Positions 35,950 through 47,635 of a stretch of 64,000 bases of DNA are shown here, piece by piece. The position numbers were made by a program, and so were the translations under genes. The notes under the pieces are model-generated. The model had not been told where the DNA came from and made no database searches. It saw only the letters and a program-made list of their open reading frames with translations. The stretch's first letter is position 1, and the number at the start of each line of letters is the position of its first letter. Origin of the DNA: Batkoa obscura (lineage: Eukaryota > Entomophthoromycota > Entomophthoromycetes > Entomophthorales > Batkoaceae); contig JASVEC010000017.1 in the NCBI GenBank assembly GCA_030770535.1, positions 1 to 64,000 on the forward strand. The letters run 5' to 3'.

Positions 35950-37841
35950 ATGGCTGAAGTTACTCAAAAGAAAAGGAATCGTAAACGATCAAAAAAAACT
36001 GATAAAAAAGAAGTTGTTGATAACAGCAATAACAATGTCAATGTAACAACACCAGAGGTTATAGAAGAGGAAGAGGAAGAGGAAAAAGAGATTAGAGCTG
36101 AAGATAGTGAAGAAGAAGAAAACTTACCTGGCAAAAAGAAATCCAAGGCAGAGAATGCACCTGAAAGTGAAAAGGAGCCAGAAAGGGAGGAGGCTGAGGA
36201 AGAGATCCAAGAAAAAGCTGAAAAGAGTATCAAGCATAAGGAAAATGCTTTAAGTAGCTTTGATGCAACTAACAAAGTAGGGACAGGAGAGGTAAATTAT
36301 GACTTTTCAAGTTTAGATATTAGTGAGTCAACCCTCAGTGCCATCAATGACATTGGATTCGCCAAGATGACTGAGGTACAAGCACGTACAATACCCGCAT
36401 CTTTAACTGGAAGAGATATCTTAGGTGCTGCTAAAACAGGTAGTGGTAAAACTGTTGCTTTCTTAATCCCAGCCATCGAGCTTTTATCAAAATTGAAGTT
36501 TAAACCTCGAAACGGGACTGGTATTGTTATTATTTCTCCAACTCGTGAATTGGCTTTACAAATTTTTGGAGTTGCAAAAGATCTTTTAAAGTACCATTCA
36601 CATACATTCGGTATAGTTATGGGTGGTGCTAATCGTAGAGCTGAAGTAGAAAAATTAATCAAGGGAGTGAATTTAATTGTTGCAACCCCAGGTCGTTTGT
36701 TAGATCATCTTCAAAACACCCAAGGTTTTATTTATAAAAACCTTAAAGCTTTGATTATCGATGAAGCAGATCGTATTTTGGACTGTGGTTTCGAAGATGA
36801 AATGAAGCAAATCATTAAAATATTACCAAAAGGTACGTTAAATTTTATATTTCAATACTTTAACTAACTTTTTCAGAACGCCAAACTATGTTGTTTTCGG
36901 CTACACAAACTACCAAAGTTGAGGATCTTGCCAGAGTTTCGTTAAAGAAGAGTCCATTGTATATCAATGTCGATCAGCATAAAGAAGCATCAACAGCAGA
37001 GGGCTTAGAACAAGGGTATGTAGTTTGCGATTCTGATAAACGATTTTTATTGCTATTTACATTTTTGAAAAAAAATCTAAAGAAAAAAATTATTGTTTTC
37101 TTTTCTTCATGTAATTCAGTAAAATATCATGCTGAATTATTGAACTACATTGACATTCCAGTGCTCGACCTCCATGTAAGTTTGATTATTAATTATAAAT
37201 ACAAATTATTTAAAAATATAGGGTAAACAAAAACAAGCAAAAAGAACAAATACCTTCTTTGAATTTATGAATGCCGAGACTGGTATATTGATCTGTACAG
37301 ATGTAGCTGCACGTGGTTTAGATATCCCAGAAGTTGATTGGATTATTCAATTTGATCCTCCAGATGATCCAAAAGATTATATTCATAGAGTGGGACGTAC
37401 GGCTCGTGGTAAAGGAAAGAAGGGAAAATCTTTATTGTTTTTATTGCCATCTGAATTAGGATTTTTGAGATATTTAAAACATGCAAAAGTACCTTTAAAT
37501 GAATATCAATTCCCAACATCCAAAATAGCTAACATCCAAAATCAATTGGAGTCTCTTATAGAAAAGAACTATTATTTAAATCAATCTGCAGTTCAAGGGT
37601 TCAGATCTTATCTTCAAGCATATGCATCTTATTCTCTCAAGTCTATTTTTAAAATTAATGATATGAACCTTATTAAGGTAGCCAAAGCCTTTGGTCTTAA
37701 AGTTCCACCAAAAGTCAATCTAAGTAAGTTTATAATTCATCATTAATACATTATTTAACCTTTATTTTAGCTATTGGACCATCATCTACTAAGGATTCAC
37801 AGCGCAAGTCTAGACCCCTTTCAGAAAAAAAGAAGCTTTAA
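35950..37841 (+). CDS. HAS1: DEAD-box RNA helicase Has1/DDX18, four exons
   Basis: Exons 35950-36832, 36877-37175, 37222-37723 and 37771-37841 give 584 residues with introns of 44-47 bases. After a Lys-rich start and a Glu-rich acidic stretch (about residues 1-110), the helicase shows the Q-motif region [22 protein letters not shown] (motif I), [33 protein letters not shown] (DEAD), [28 protein letters not shown] and [11 protein letters not shown]. The HRVGRTARG variant and C-terminal block with [17 protein letters not shown] and [10 protein letters not shown] are hallmarks of Has1. Has1 unwinds snoRNA-pre-rRNA hybrids in both 40S and 60S subunit assembly and acts in the nucleolus. The final exon encodes a short basic tail ending SEKKKL. 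Confidence 0.95.
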
Positions 37842-38553
37842 TTTAACTTTGGTTTATAGTTTTTAAATCATTAACTACTTCTAGACTATTAAATAACTAT
37901 AGAATATAATTTAGTTTACAACTTATAATGATTTATACTTCAATAAGAATACTTTTAAATTATTATAATTTCATTTTTTTAATCTACTTATGTAAAAAAC
38001 CAAAATGAATTTTGTTATATAATATACTGAATTATATATTTATATTATATATTAATTTTATACTTTAAATACCTATTCTTGAAAAAGTTAAGCAGTAGAG
38101 TATCTTTTCTAAAAGGTATTATAGTTACATTTGGCTTTTCCAAATTAATATATTAAAAACATCTTCAATAAGATAAAGGCAGCTTTTATTAACAAATCCC
38201 AACTTGACTAAATTGGAAATAAATTGAAACTTCATTTTATCTTCTAGCCAATAGCATCAAAGTATTTCGAATTAACTGTATATATTTTGAAGCAACTACC
38301 TTTTGTTTAAATAATTGACTTTAAACTTGCTTTTTTAAAGTTCTAATAATTTAATAATCTTCTGATTCAAATAATCAATCATGGTTTTTATGGGTTATTC
38401 ATACTACTAATTTAGAATAAATTATGAAAATGTCTTTGCTTTTTAGTATTTAAAATCTAGCCCAATAAAATAAAAATTATAAAATTAAGGTACCTGAGTT
38501 TATTTTACTGACAATTAGATATAAATTAATACAAAGTCGCTTTTAAGTTTAAA
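37842..38553. other. Intergenic spacer
   Basis: About 710 bp, AT-rich, between Has1 and the first MHR-domain gene. This is where housekeeping genes give way to the accessory block. No element seen. Confidence 0.6.
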
Positions 38554-40344
38554 ATGGGGAGGGTTTGCTATTTATGTAGAGATAAACCAGATCATGAAAA
38601 TAAATGCTGTAACCATTCATATCTTATACAAAGCAAAGAGCACAAAAGGATAAGTCTCAATTTAGAGAGACATGAGTTGAAGAAAAAGAATCAATATGAT
38701 GATATACATAGCTGGGCTTTGCCATTTATAACTTTTAATACACCTGAGTCAAATCTCAAAGAATCTGATATTAATACAGAAAAAGTAAAGACAAAAAAAA
38801 GCAATCAATATGATCCAATTCACAATTGGGTAGTGCCAATTATTCAATTCGCACCACAAAATGAAGAGAAAAAAAAGAGGAATAAATCAAAGATCAATCA
38901 TATTATACAAAGAAGGATTGCAATTAAAGACAACATTTCAATCAAAGATTGCATGACAATCAAAGATAACATCTTTATTTCTATTATTCGTTTCCCGATT
39001 AAAACTAGAATGCAAAATGTAATGACATTAATACAATATTCTTTCCCAGTTAAAGATGACAAAGTGGAGCTTTTTCTTTTATTAGTAAAAAAGCTGAGAC
39101 TATTGATTTCTAGTGGACGAAAAATTATTTTCGATTCAAAATTAACGGAAGGGTTTTATAAGCAAGAGTTTATAAAGTTAGGATTAGAAAGTTTTTTAAG
39201 CCAATGTTCTTCAAGTATTAATTTATTTTCAAAAGTGGATTTCAATTATGATAAGTTAAGTGTGCCATTGAAATGGACAATAGTTGCTTGTGGGCTAAGT
39301 TGGATGGAACAAACAGAACAGGTAAAATTACAATTGAAATATTTAGAACAAGTTATCTGGAATCATTTTTCTCATCTTACTTCCATTCGCCCCACTTTAC
39401 AAAATTTACAAGCCATGTTATTAATAGCTATACATTTACCAAATTTTTTATCAACAAATAGCGTAAGAGCTTCTCTTATCCTGCAATGTTTAACAATATC
39501 ATCTGCTATCGGCTTGCATTTGTTCACCAATAGATTGAATTCAAAGACGAGATTTGAAAGGCAACTTGCTTATGCAGCACTAATATTTACATCAACATTG
39601 ATGGACTTATCTTCTGGAGCACATATGGCTACGCCATTTAAGCCAAAAAACATAGACTCAACTAACCTTCCAACGTCTATTTATGCATGTTCCTTCAAGG
39701 AATATGTTACAAAAAATGAAGAAAACTTGGTTGATTTAATGTTGGCAGATTATTTTTGTGAAATAGCAGGAATTGTTTCGATGATCAATTTTATAAAAGA
39801 AAGATTTAAAATAAGTCAAGAGAATAAATTGGTTAGTAGTTTGACGAAAATATTAAGTCAAGTAAAAATTACTACTCTAAATTATCTTTTTAAGCTTTCA
39901 TCCATTAACAATAGTACGAGTAATGATTATTTAATAGCTAGAATTAGGTCATTAAATCATATGATAAGGCTTTTAAACCATTATATACAATTCTTTATAC
40001 TATCATTGAACTTTTATCATCCTAGTAAGGATAATAAATTAAAGAAGGGAGACTCAAATATTAAAGGAGTGTTAAAGTTAGCATTATTACAATGCCACCT
40101 TTTTATTGAGCATGTAATTAAACTTCCTCCACAGTTCATGGTAGGCTTTCCTGTTCCTATGCTTTCCCAATGCCTTGCATTTTTAGCGCAAAACCAATAC
40201 TATGACAATATAGAAACAAATAGACTCGCGATTTCTAATGGTTTAAAATTAATGGAATCTTTAAATCAATATTTAGTTCATTATTGGCCATGTAAGCTAA
40301 ATATTGATCTTATACATATGATTATAAAGTCCAAAAATGTGTAG
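38554..40344 (+). CDS. Fungal regulator MHR-domain protein, paralog 1
   Basis: Intronless, 596 residues. Residues about 225-370 resemble the middle homology region of fungal Zn2Cys6 regulators (Fungal_trans): LKWTIVACGLSWMEQTEQVK, then IRPTLQNLQAMLLIAIH, AIGLHL, and FERQLAYAALIFTSTLMDLSSG. No Zn2Cys6 cluster is present; instead the N-terminus has CYLCRDKPDHENKCCNH, whose four or five Cys and two His could bind a metal but match no cluster I know. A repeated segment (KKKNQYDDIHSWALPFITF and KKSNQYDPIHNWVVPIIQF, about residues 46-106) is also present. A close paralog lies at 53103-54746. DNA binding is not supported by the sequence, so it may be a cofactor or a lost-domain regulator. Transfer or lineage-specific expansion cannot be judged here. 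Confidence 0.65.
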   Translation: MGRVCYLCRDKPDHENKCCNHSYLIQSKEHKRISLNLERHELKKKNQYDDIHSWALPFITFNTPESNLKESDINTEKVKTKKSNQYDPIHNWVVPIIQFAPQNEEKKKRNKSKINHIIQRRIAIKDNISIKDCMTIKDNIFISIIRFPIKTRMQNVMTLIQYSFPVKDDKVELFLLLVKKLRLLISSGRKIIFDSKLTEGFYKQEFIKLGLESFLSQCSSSINLFSKVDFNYDKLSVPLKWTIVACGLSWMEQTEQVKLQLKYLEQVIWNHFSHLTSIRPTLQNLQAMLLIAIHLPNFLSTNSVRASLILQCLTISSAIGLHLFTNRLNSKTRFERQLAYAALIFTSTLMDLSSGAHMATPFKPKNIDSTNLPTSIYACSFKEYVTKNEENLVDLMLADYFCEIAGIVSMINFIKERFKISQENKLVSSLTKILSQVKITTLNYLFKLSSINNSTSNDYLIARIRSLNHMIRLLNHYIQFFILSLNFYHPSKDNKLKKGDSNIKGVLKLALLQCHLFIEHVIKLPPQFMVGFPVPMLSQCLAFLAQNQYYDNIETNRLAISNGLKLMESLNQYLVHYWPCKLNIDLIHMIIKSKNV

Positions 40345-41128
40345 CTATTGACATTAATGCTTACTTATACCATGTTCAATGTACCGTTTTGTAATTCTAT
40401 TTCATCCTTTTCATATCTATATTGATAAATTAATTGAAATCTCCATTTACACTTAAACTTATTTTGTACTTTTTTAAAAGACAAGTAAACATCTAATTTA
40501 TTCAATTTTTAGTATTCAATTTTTACAAATATGGTTTATTTAAAAAATTGATATTTACATAATAATTATAAAATAATAAAGTATGCCTCAATTTTCTGGG
40601 TAAAATGATCTGTTAATTTCATTTTATTTTTTAAGTGAAATTAGTTATAAAAAACTAAGTACCAAAATATCAATGTGATAATAATTTGGATTTTCTAACA
40701 ATCGTAATTCATTTATTATCTACCATACTTTAACTACTTTCCAAATGATTTAATAAAATATGTTTGATATCATAATTTTATTTGTCTCCTGATAAATTAC
40801 TACTATCTCCTTCATTTATAAAACACATGTCTATCTTTGTACACTAAATGAATAATTGTTTTTTAAATACTAATTTGAATTTAACAATTTAACAATTTTA
40901 TTGATAAAATAAAATAACAAATGAATGTTGATGATATTTAAAATAAACTTGATACTATATTTTGATTTTTAGTTTTTAATAAAAATATCATAAATCATAA
41001 GTCTAAAAACAACTTATACATTTAACAAATTTTAAAAACTTTAAAATAATTGGAATTATTTATGTAAATATAATATAGTTAAAATTAAATAACAAAGTAT
41101 GCTGTGAAAAGGGAAAAGAGGTCCAAAA
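40345..41128. other. Convergent intergenic spacer
   Basis: About 780 bp, AT-rich, between the ends of the MHR paralog and the CAP gene. Nothing recognised. Confidence 0.6.
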
Positions 41129-41662
41129 TTAGTAATTATAATCCCCACAACCAAAGGTTTGTGTCCAATAATAATCAGCCATACCGACTCCCATCTCTGT
41201 AAATTCTGGGTTAACCATATTACGATAATGACCTGGAGAGTTGGCCCAAGTATTAACTACCTCTTCTACTGATTGTTGGTTATAAGCTACATTTTCGGCT
41301 TCACCTGAAGAACGGTAACCTGTGTTCCGTATTCTTTCAAAAGGTGATGATCCATAAATTCCACTATGAGACATTCTTCCTACTTGAGCTTGGTACTCTG
41401 AATGTAACTGTGCAGCTTTATTTAACTTATTATTATAGGTTAAAGGACGTGATCCCACGATTTCTCTCTCACGATTGACCAAATAAATCATATAATTATA
41501 GTCAAAATCACTATAGTCGCCATTATTATTATAACTTGGATAATCATCATTAGAAATATGACTAGCTGCAGTTAACTTGGCATTTAACAAGTTTTGGTGA
41601 GTAGTTAAAGGATTTCCCTTTAAAAAAGTGAATAAAAAAGTAATGATATAAATAATATGCAT
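41129..41662 (-). CDS. Secreted CAP (SCP/PR-1/Pry-like) protein
   Basis: Intronless, 177 residues. The N-terminus MHIIYIITFLFTFLKG is a signal peptide. The mature protein has a short Asn/Asp/Tyr-rich linker and then a complete CAP domain: LVNREREIVGSRPLTYNNKL, LHSEYQAQVGRMSHSG, GEAENVAYN, VNTWANSPGHYRNMVNPEF and YYWTQTFG. The two conserved His (SHSG and GHYRN) and Glu (EAENVA) that form the CAP cavity are present. Fungal members (Pry proteins) bind and export sterols and lipids, and others act in interactions with hosts. A TATA box lies 69 bases before the start on the minus strand. At 177 residues it is shorter than most Pry proteins because it lacks a long Ser/Thr region. Confidence 0.9.
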   Translation of the reverse strand: MHIIYIITFLFTFLKGNPLTTHQNLLNAKLTAASHISNDDYPSYNNNGDYSDFDYNYMIYLVNREREIVGSRPLTYNNKLNKAAQLHSEYQAQVGRMSHSGIYGSSPFERIRNTGYRSSGEAENVAYNQQSVEEVVNTWANSPGHYRNMVNPEFTEMGVGMADYYWTQTFGCGDYNY

Positions 41663-41730
41663 ATTAAATATTGAGATTGGATGAAGATGGATGAGTTTAA
41701 GATTTTAAAAGACAGATATCAATGAATGAT

Positions 41731-41738
41731 TATATATA
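41731..41738 (-). promoter_or_regulatory. TATA box of CAP gene
   Basis: TATATATA read on the minus strand, 69 bases before the start codon. Confidence 0.65.
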
Positions 41739-42752
41739 CTAATTTAAGGACAGTTAGGAAAATAATTCTCAAGTTTCAAAAAAAGTTACTTTAAATGAAA
41801 CTAGGAAAAATAAAAACATTCAAATTTTTTAAATGATTTTATAGTTAATAACCAGCCTACTTTATTTTTTTTGCCACTTATGCCCTCCGTTATTATTGTT
41901 TAATTTTCTCCAGTTTTCATTGACTTATTTTAAAAGTTAACGTGTCTTTTTTCATTGTTTATGAAATTTTAGGACTTTATTTTTTTGGCTAACTTTATTT
42001 TGTTGATACATTGTATAATGATTTAATAGACAAAATACCTAAACAAAAATGAAAAGTTTTAATAGATAAAAAATAATGGTATATAATATAATTAAAAGTT
42101 ATCTTTTTAATTATTATTACATTTTAAGCTTCAGAGATCATTTATTAATAAATTGTCTGATAATATTAATATTCGATAATTTAAGTTCAACATCAAAATA
42201 ATATTATCACATAAAAACTACAATCCAAATATAGAAATTCGAAACCTAGGATAATTACCTTCATTATTGTTCCATTTAATAATTGTTATCTTTACATAAA
42301 AAATATCTTAATAATAGAACTCTGCTAAAGTTTGATAAAATAATTGCTTTTTAAGCTCATATAAACATTCTTCCTATCTTTTTAGCAGAATTCGGTAATA
42401 TTTTTATTTTTTTAGTATAGTTATTATCAATATACAATAAGAAAAATAAAAAAAATACTAGAACATTAGATGTGATTACTAATCTTAAATGAATGTGAAG
42501 TATGATAACACAAAATTGAAAATAAATCGGCCTATTATTTTGCTTTGTGCTGCAATATTAAATGAATTTTAAATTTTCATGAAGGGATAAAATAATATTT
42601 AATGATTTAAGTTCAAAATGAGCCAATAGCTTAGAAATTAATACTAATTCTAAGAACTATTAATAAGCTGAAGGGATTGATTTGAAAGCAATAACAAAAA
42701 TATATACAAAATATAGATAAAGAATACATAATAATTAATGGAATCGAAAAGG

Positions 42753-42760
42753 TATAAATA
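42753..42760 (+). promoter_or_regulatory. TATA box of Pst2-like gene 1
   Basis: TATAAATA, 70 bases before the start codon at 42823. Confidence 0.7.
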
Positions 42761-42822
42761 CCAAGAAAAAGTTGAGAAAACTAATATTAAAAATAATTTA
42801 ATTATTAAACTTAGATCAAAAA

Positions 42823-43578
42823 ATGGCTGTTATTAATAAACCAAAAGTTTTTATTGTATTTTACTCCACTTACTCCCACGTATATAAATTAGCTCAAGCT
42901 ATTAAAGAAGGTGCTGAAAAGGAAGGAAAGGTAGAAGTATCCATTTATCAAATCCCCGAAACTTTATCTGAAGAAGTATTAAGTAAAATGGGTGCTCCTG
43001 CTAAACCAGATGTACCTGTAATTACTCCTGCCTTACTTAAGGAAGCTGATGGTATCTTATTTGGTTTCCCAACTCGTTTTGGTACTGTACCTGCTCAATT
43101 AAAAGATTTCATTGATTCTTGTGGCCAATTATGGGCTACTGGTGCTTTAAACGGTAAATTAGGTGGTATTTTCACTTCCACTCAAACTCAGCATGGTGGT
43201 CAAGAAAGTACTGCTTTCACTTTCCTTACTGTACTTACTCATTTTGGTATGCTTTATGTACCCAATGGTTATTCTACCCCATTAATTCAAGAAGATAAAG
43301 AAGTTATTGGTGGCTCTCCATGGGGTGCTTCAGTTGTTGCTAAAAATGATGTACCATCTCCAAATGAAAAAGAAATTGAAATCGGTAGAATTCAAGGTCA
43401 GAATTTTGCTAATTATGTAGCTAAATTTAATTCATCCGTTCCACAAGAGTCTGTTGTTGTAACTGAACCAGAAGTTAAAAAAGTAGAAGCTCCTAAATCT
43501 GAAATCAAAACTGAAAAAGTCGAAAACAAAACTAGCGGCCTCAAAAAATTATTTAAACGTTTATCTATCCTTAACTAA
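42823..43578 (+). CDS. Pst2/WrbA-like flavodoxin quinone reductase, paralog 1
   Basis: Intronless, 251 residues. A flavodoxin-like fold of the WrbA/Pst2/Ycp4 family: VFYSTYSHVYKLAQAIKEGA is the FMN phosphate loop, GFPTRFGTVPAQLKDFIDSC and TQTQHGGQESTAFTFLTVL are the family FMN-binding segments, and ILTHFGMLYVPNGY fits the end of the fold. Relatives reduce quinones by two electrons with NAD(P)H and protect against oxidative stress; in yeast they sit at the plasma membrane in eisosomes. A linker of about 50 residues leads to a basic end (GLKKLFKRLSILN) shared with the two paralogs, which may be a membrane-binding helix. The central third is nearly identical at DNA level to paralog 2. Neighbours are the CAP gene (divergent) and a P450. 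Confidence 0.9.
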   Translation: MAVINKPKVFIVFYSTYSHVYKLAQAIKEGAEKEGKVEVSIYQIPETLSEEVLSKMGAPAKPDVPVITPALLKEADGILFGFPTRFGTVPAQLKDFIDSCGQLWATGALNGKLGGIFTSTQTQHGGQESTAFTFLTVLTHFGMLYVPNGYSTPLIQEDKEVIGGSPWGASVVAKNDVPSPNEKEIEIGRIQGQNFANYVAKFNSSVPQESVVVTEPEVKKVEAPKSEIKTEKVENKTSGLKKLFKRLSILN

Positions 43579-44029
43579 ACCTAGAAGGCACAATCTCATT
43601 CCTTAATATCTTTATTTAATAAAATAATAATTCAATGCTATTCATTCAGCCTTTAGTTAATATAAATAAAACTGTTTACTATACTTTAACTTTATAGCTA
43701 ATATTAATTTTAAATAGTTTTAAAATAATAAGTATTGTAATAACAACTAAATATTTTAATACTGAAGTTTGAGGCTTTATAGCTAAATACAAAAAAGACT
43801 GGTATCGATCATACTTTCATTACGATTGCATTTATTTTTTATAGGGTTCTTTAACTTAAAGTTAAATTTCAATATTTCAATGTAACCTCAAAGCAATAAT
43901 AATGAAAATCTATTAGAAACGATATATATAAACAAAGCGCAAAAATCGTTAAACACTTACTATTAATAATGGTCAATGTATAAAAATTTACTAGAAATTT
44001 ACTAGAAATTTTATTTTCAAAGGCTATTT

Positions 44030-44127
44030 CGAGATGTATTTTTTTGTTTAAGAATCTTACTAACAATCTTTCCGCTCAAATAGCGCTTAAAAAATGGAAA
44101 AAGTGATGAAACTAAAAAAACATCCCC
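44030..44127 (-). mobile_element. MITE copy
   Basis: 98 bp, CGAGATG to CATCCCC. Flanks ATTT and ACTT differ by one base. Confidence 0.85.
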
Positions 44128-44722
44128 ACTTTATAAGTTTAAAATACTAAAGGATTTTTTTATCTATTCTTCACATAGATGGTAAAGATTATTAAGATAA
44201 CTATAAAATAAAAGAGTTAAAGACAGGAAGAAGTATAATAAACACTAAGACTAACTTATTTTTTTTGATTATTACTTTTGAAATTTTTACTTCAATAGTT
44301 AAATAAACTTTGAATTTTTTGCATAAAGCTTAAAATAAATAATAAAAAGTACCTATAAATAAAAAATCTGTTACTGGAATAATTATATCTATATTCAAGA
44401 TAATAATAAACTGAACAATATATATTCAATTATCACAATTAAAGTTTATTAGTAAATTTTAATATCATATTCACAAAGTGTAAGATTAAAATTTCTTTTT
44501 AAGTAAAATTTTAAGCTTTAATAAAAAGATTAATTTTTATAGTAACCCCGGTTAAAAAATTTCTCCAAATTTTTTACACTTCAATTTTTTTTTTTTTAAA
44601 CTTTAATTTTAGATCAAGGTACTTTAGAATTACCCATTAATTACCAAATTTAGCTCAAGTTAATTTACTTGGCAGAGCTAGTTAATAAATCATTGAAATT
44701 TAAAAATCGATAGTTGAAGTAG

Positions 44723-44730
44723 TATAAAAA
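44723..44730 (+). promoter_or_regulatory. TATA box of P450 gene
   Basis: TATAAAAA, 69 bases before the start codon at 44792. Confidence 0.7.
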
Positions 44731-44791
44731 GGTTATCATACTCTTTGATTTTAATTATTATACTTCATTAATAGAATTACAATCTTTAATC

Positions 44792-46320
44792 ATGTTCTAT
44801 TATCTTTTACTTTTTATCTCATTGGTATCATTTATAGTTTATAAAAGATCCAAATTATTCCAAATTCCAGAGCATTTAAAACATGTACCACAAATATCAT
44901 CCATGGACAATATATTATCTTTTATTAAAGGAGAGTCATTTGCTATTCGACATGAGAAATTTTTTGAACCTGCTATGAAAGAAACAGAATATGCAATGAT
45001 GTGGCAACAAGGGGATTGGGAATTATTAGTATCAGATACTTTAAGTATTAAATATATATTAAATCATACAGATATATTTTTAAAGAAAAGAGAAGAAGCA
45101 TTTACGAAAGATCAATTGGGCTATAAGCTTTTTGGTAGTTCTAATATTGTAAATAATGATACTTTGGAATGGAAACGTCATCGTCGTATTATTAATCCAG
45201 CTTTTAAAAAATCTTGGTCAATTGAGTTATTTGGTGATTGCACTAATGAGATAATTGATATTATTGAAAAGAAAGATGGTCAACCAATTGAAATACGTAC
45301 CCTTCTTCAACATCTTACATTAGATATATTAGGAAAAGGTTTATTTAGTTTTGATTTTGAAGCAGTTAAAAATGGTGATAAAAGTAAAATGATGTTTACT
45401 TATAATGAGATAATGAAAGGTTTATTTAATCCTATTTATTTTTTATTTCCAAAACTAGAAACAATAATACCATCTCGTCAATATTATCATCTTAAAAATG
45501 AAGAGTTTCGTTCTTTTTTAATTGATATGATTACACTTCGTAAAAAAGAGATTGAAAACGGAGATGCTAAAGAGGATTTGCTTACTTTAATGCTTAAAAA
45601 TTCATTGGAATCCAAGGAAGATTGTTTAACTAATGAAGAAGTTGTAAATAATTTAGCTTCTTTTTTTTTAGCTGGTCATGATACTACCACCAATGCACTT
45701 ACATCAGCTATTTATTTTTTAGCAAAATATCCACAAATTCAACAAAAAGTTCGTAATGAAATTATTCATGTTTTAGGTGATAATAAAAATGTTACTCCAT
45801 CTCATGAAAAGCAAAAACAATTGATTTATTTAAATTGTTTTATTAAAGAAACAATGAGATTCATTCCAACAGTTAGTTTATTAAAACGTTATTGTATTCA
45901 AGATCAAGTTTTACCTAATAATTTACTTGTTAAAAAAGACTCTTTTGTTTATTGTTATCTTTGGGGATTGCATCACAATTCAAAGAATTTTCCAAACCCA
46001 GATCAATTTGATCCTGATCGATTTTTAAATTCCTATGGTGAACAATCTAATTCTTGGATGCCATTTAGTGGTGGGTCTAGGTTATGTAATATTATCTATT
46101 ATATTATTTATTTAATTTTTATTAATAGTTTTATTTAGGTGTTGGTATGAATTTTTCATTAATTGAACAAAAAATTGTACTTTGTTTATTATTACAAAAA
46201 TTCCAAATTCAATTAGGTCCAAAATCAAAAAATTGGGAATCTCCTTTGCTTTCTGATACTGGTTTTATTTATATAAAAGATCTAGATATTCAATTTATTA
46301 ATATAACTGATTGCGTTTAA
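44792..46320 (+). CDS. Cytochrome P450, two exons
   Basis: Exons 44792-46085 and 46139-46320 give 491 residues; the 53-base intron falls inside the heme-binding motif, splitting the codon of the invariant cysteine. Joined, the motif reads FSGGSRLCVGMNFSLIE, matching FxxGxRxCxG except for M in place of A or P. Other landmarks: N-terminal hydrophobic anchor (FYYLLLFISLVSFIVY), helix I LAGHDTTT, the ExxR motif KETMRF, and the PERF-like PDQFDPDRF. The helix I threonine for oxygen activation is present, so the enzyme appears complete. It is a membrane-bound microsomal type oxidase acting with cytochrome P450 reductase. Overall it looks like CYP4-like fatty-acid hydroxylases, but substrate cannot be assigned. 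It lies between two Pst2-like genes. Confidence 0.93.
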
Positions 46321-46807
46321 AATTAATAAAAAAAATATTATTTAAAAAAACTTATTTTTTATTCTTTGTTTTATTTATTAAATACATACAACTTATTTTA
46401 TAATAATAATAATAATAATAATAATATAATTGATATAATATTTATTTAAATGATATTAAATGATAGTAAATTTATTTTTTTATATTTTATTTATAATTTT
46501 AAAAAAAAATTTATTGCTTTTAAAGGCAGAAATTATATATCTTTAAATAACAAATAAAAATTATATTTTAATAAAAAACATTATTCATTTATTATTAATT
46601 ACTATTAATTGCTATTAATTAAATTTATTAAATATAAATTATGATATATTTAAATCAAATTTAAAGCTAGGTTCTAATTTGAATAATAAAACAATATTAT
46701 AAAAAAACTGAATCAAACTATATCTAACTTAAAAATGTTTTAATTTAATAATAAAAATAAAAGCCAGAAAAATATAAAACAATTTCTAAAGGAAATAAGC
46801 TGTATAT

Positions 46808-46906
46808 GATAATGTTTTTTTTGGTTTCATTACTTTTTCCATTTTTTAAGCGTTATTTGAGCAGAAAGATTGTTAGTAAAATTCTTAAATAAAAAAATAC
46901 ACCACC
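46808..46906 (+). mobile_element. MITE copy with ATAT target duplication
   Basis: 99 bp from GATAATG to ACACCACC, forward orientation, flanked by ATAT at 46804-46807 and 46907-46910. Confidence 0.85.
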
Positions 46907-46947
46907 ATATATCCCTAAATAATTATTAAATTTAATATTAATAAAAC

Positions 46948-47497
46948 TGTGAAAATTGGTACTCAGTGGTTGGAATTAAAAGCAATTCTTGGTTGATTAA
47001 CTAGCCTTGAGTCAAACGGTCTTTAGTTTATGTAATTAAGATAGATTTGAATTAATAGAAATAGTACGTAATAAACTATGAACTATGTAAAACAAATAGA
47101 ATATAAAATACTACTGTAAAATCTACGTAAGATATTGTCAGAAAGGCTCAGTGGCTTTATTAATAGTATGATATCAAGGAGTAATTCAATTAAAAAGCAT
47201 CGAGTTATTGTGTTGAGTAGTCTCTTTTATATTCCAACTGGGTAGCTATATATAAGGAATATAATAGCAGTTATTACTTATTATAGTTGCCAAGTATGGA
47301 CACTAAAACGTGGGACAATAAGTTCTTTGCAATTATGCGATAGAAATTCTCACAGCAAATCTAAATGAGGAACTCTGAATTGATTATACCACATGGATCA
47401 CGGTCAAATTGACTACAAGACTACAGCTAGTTTTGTAAACAAGTTAAATGACTATTATGTTATAATTATCCGAGAGCTGATAAACCAATATTTCACA
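46948..47497 (-). repeat. LTR-like repeat, copy 3
   Basis: About 550 bp bounded by TGTGAAA and TTTCACA, same orientation as the copy at 1726-2194, with which it shares the order of motifs (CTCAGTGGTTGG, TACGTAATAA, GATATTGTCAG, CTCTTTTATA). About 55 extra bases lie around 47240-47295. It is clearly more divergent than the subtelomeric pair, so older. No second LTR or coding body is nearby, so it looks like a solo fossil unit. Confidence 0.6.
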
Positions 47498-47635
47498 ATT
47501 TTAATAAATTAATATTAACTTTTTTAAAATTTTAAACTAAGTTTATTTATATTTTATAAAATTCAATGCTTAATAAAAAAAACTATAAAAGTTTCCTGGT
47601 TAATTGTTTATAATATAAAAATTAATATTTAATAA

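Larger units (their letters stand above)
41663..42822. other. Divergent intergenic region
   Basis: About 1.16 kb between the CAP gene and the first Pst2-like gene, with a TATA box near each start. AT-rich and without genes. Confidence 0.6.
43579..44791. other. Intergenic region with one MITE
   Basis: About 1.2 kb; includes the MITE at 44030-44127 and a TATA box near the P450 start. No gene seen. Confidence 0.6.

Noticed and set aside
35964-36662. Antisense frames of Has1
   Set aside because: Shadow of the Glu-rich start and helicase core; the + strand gene is certain.
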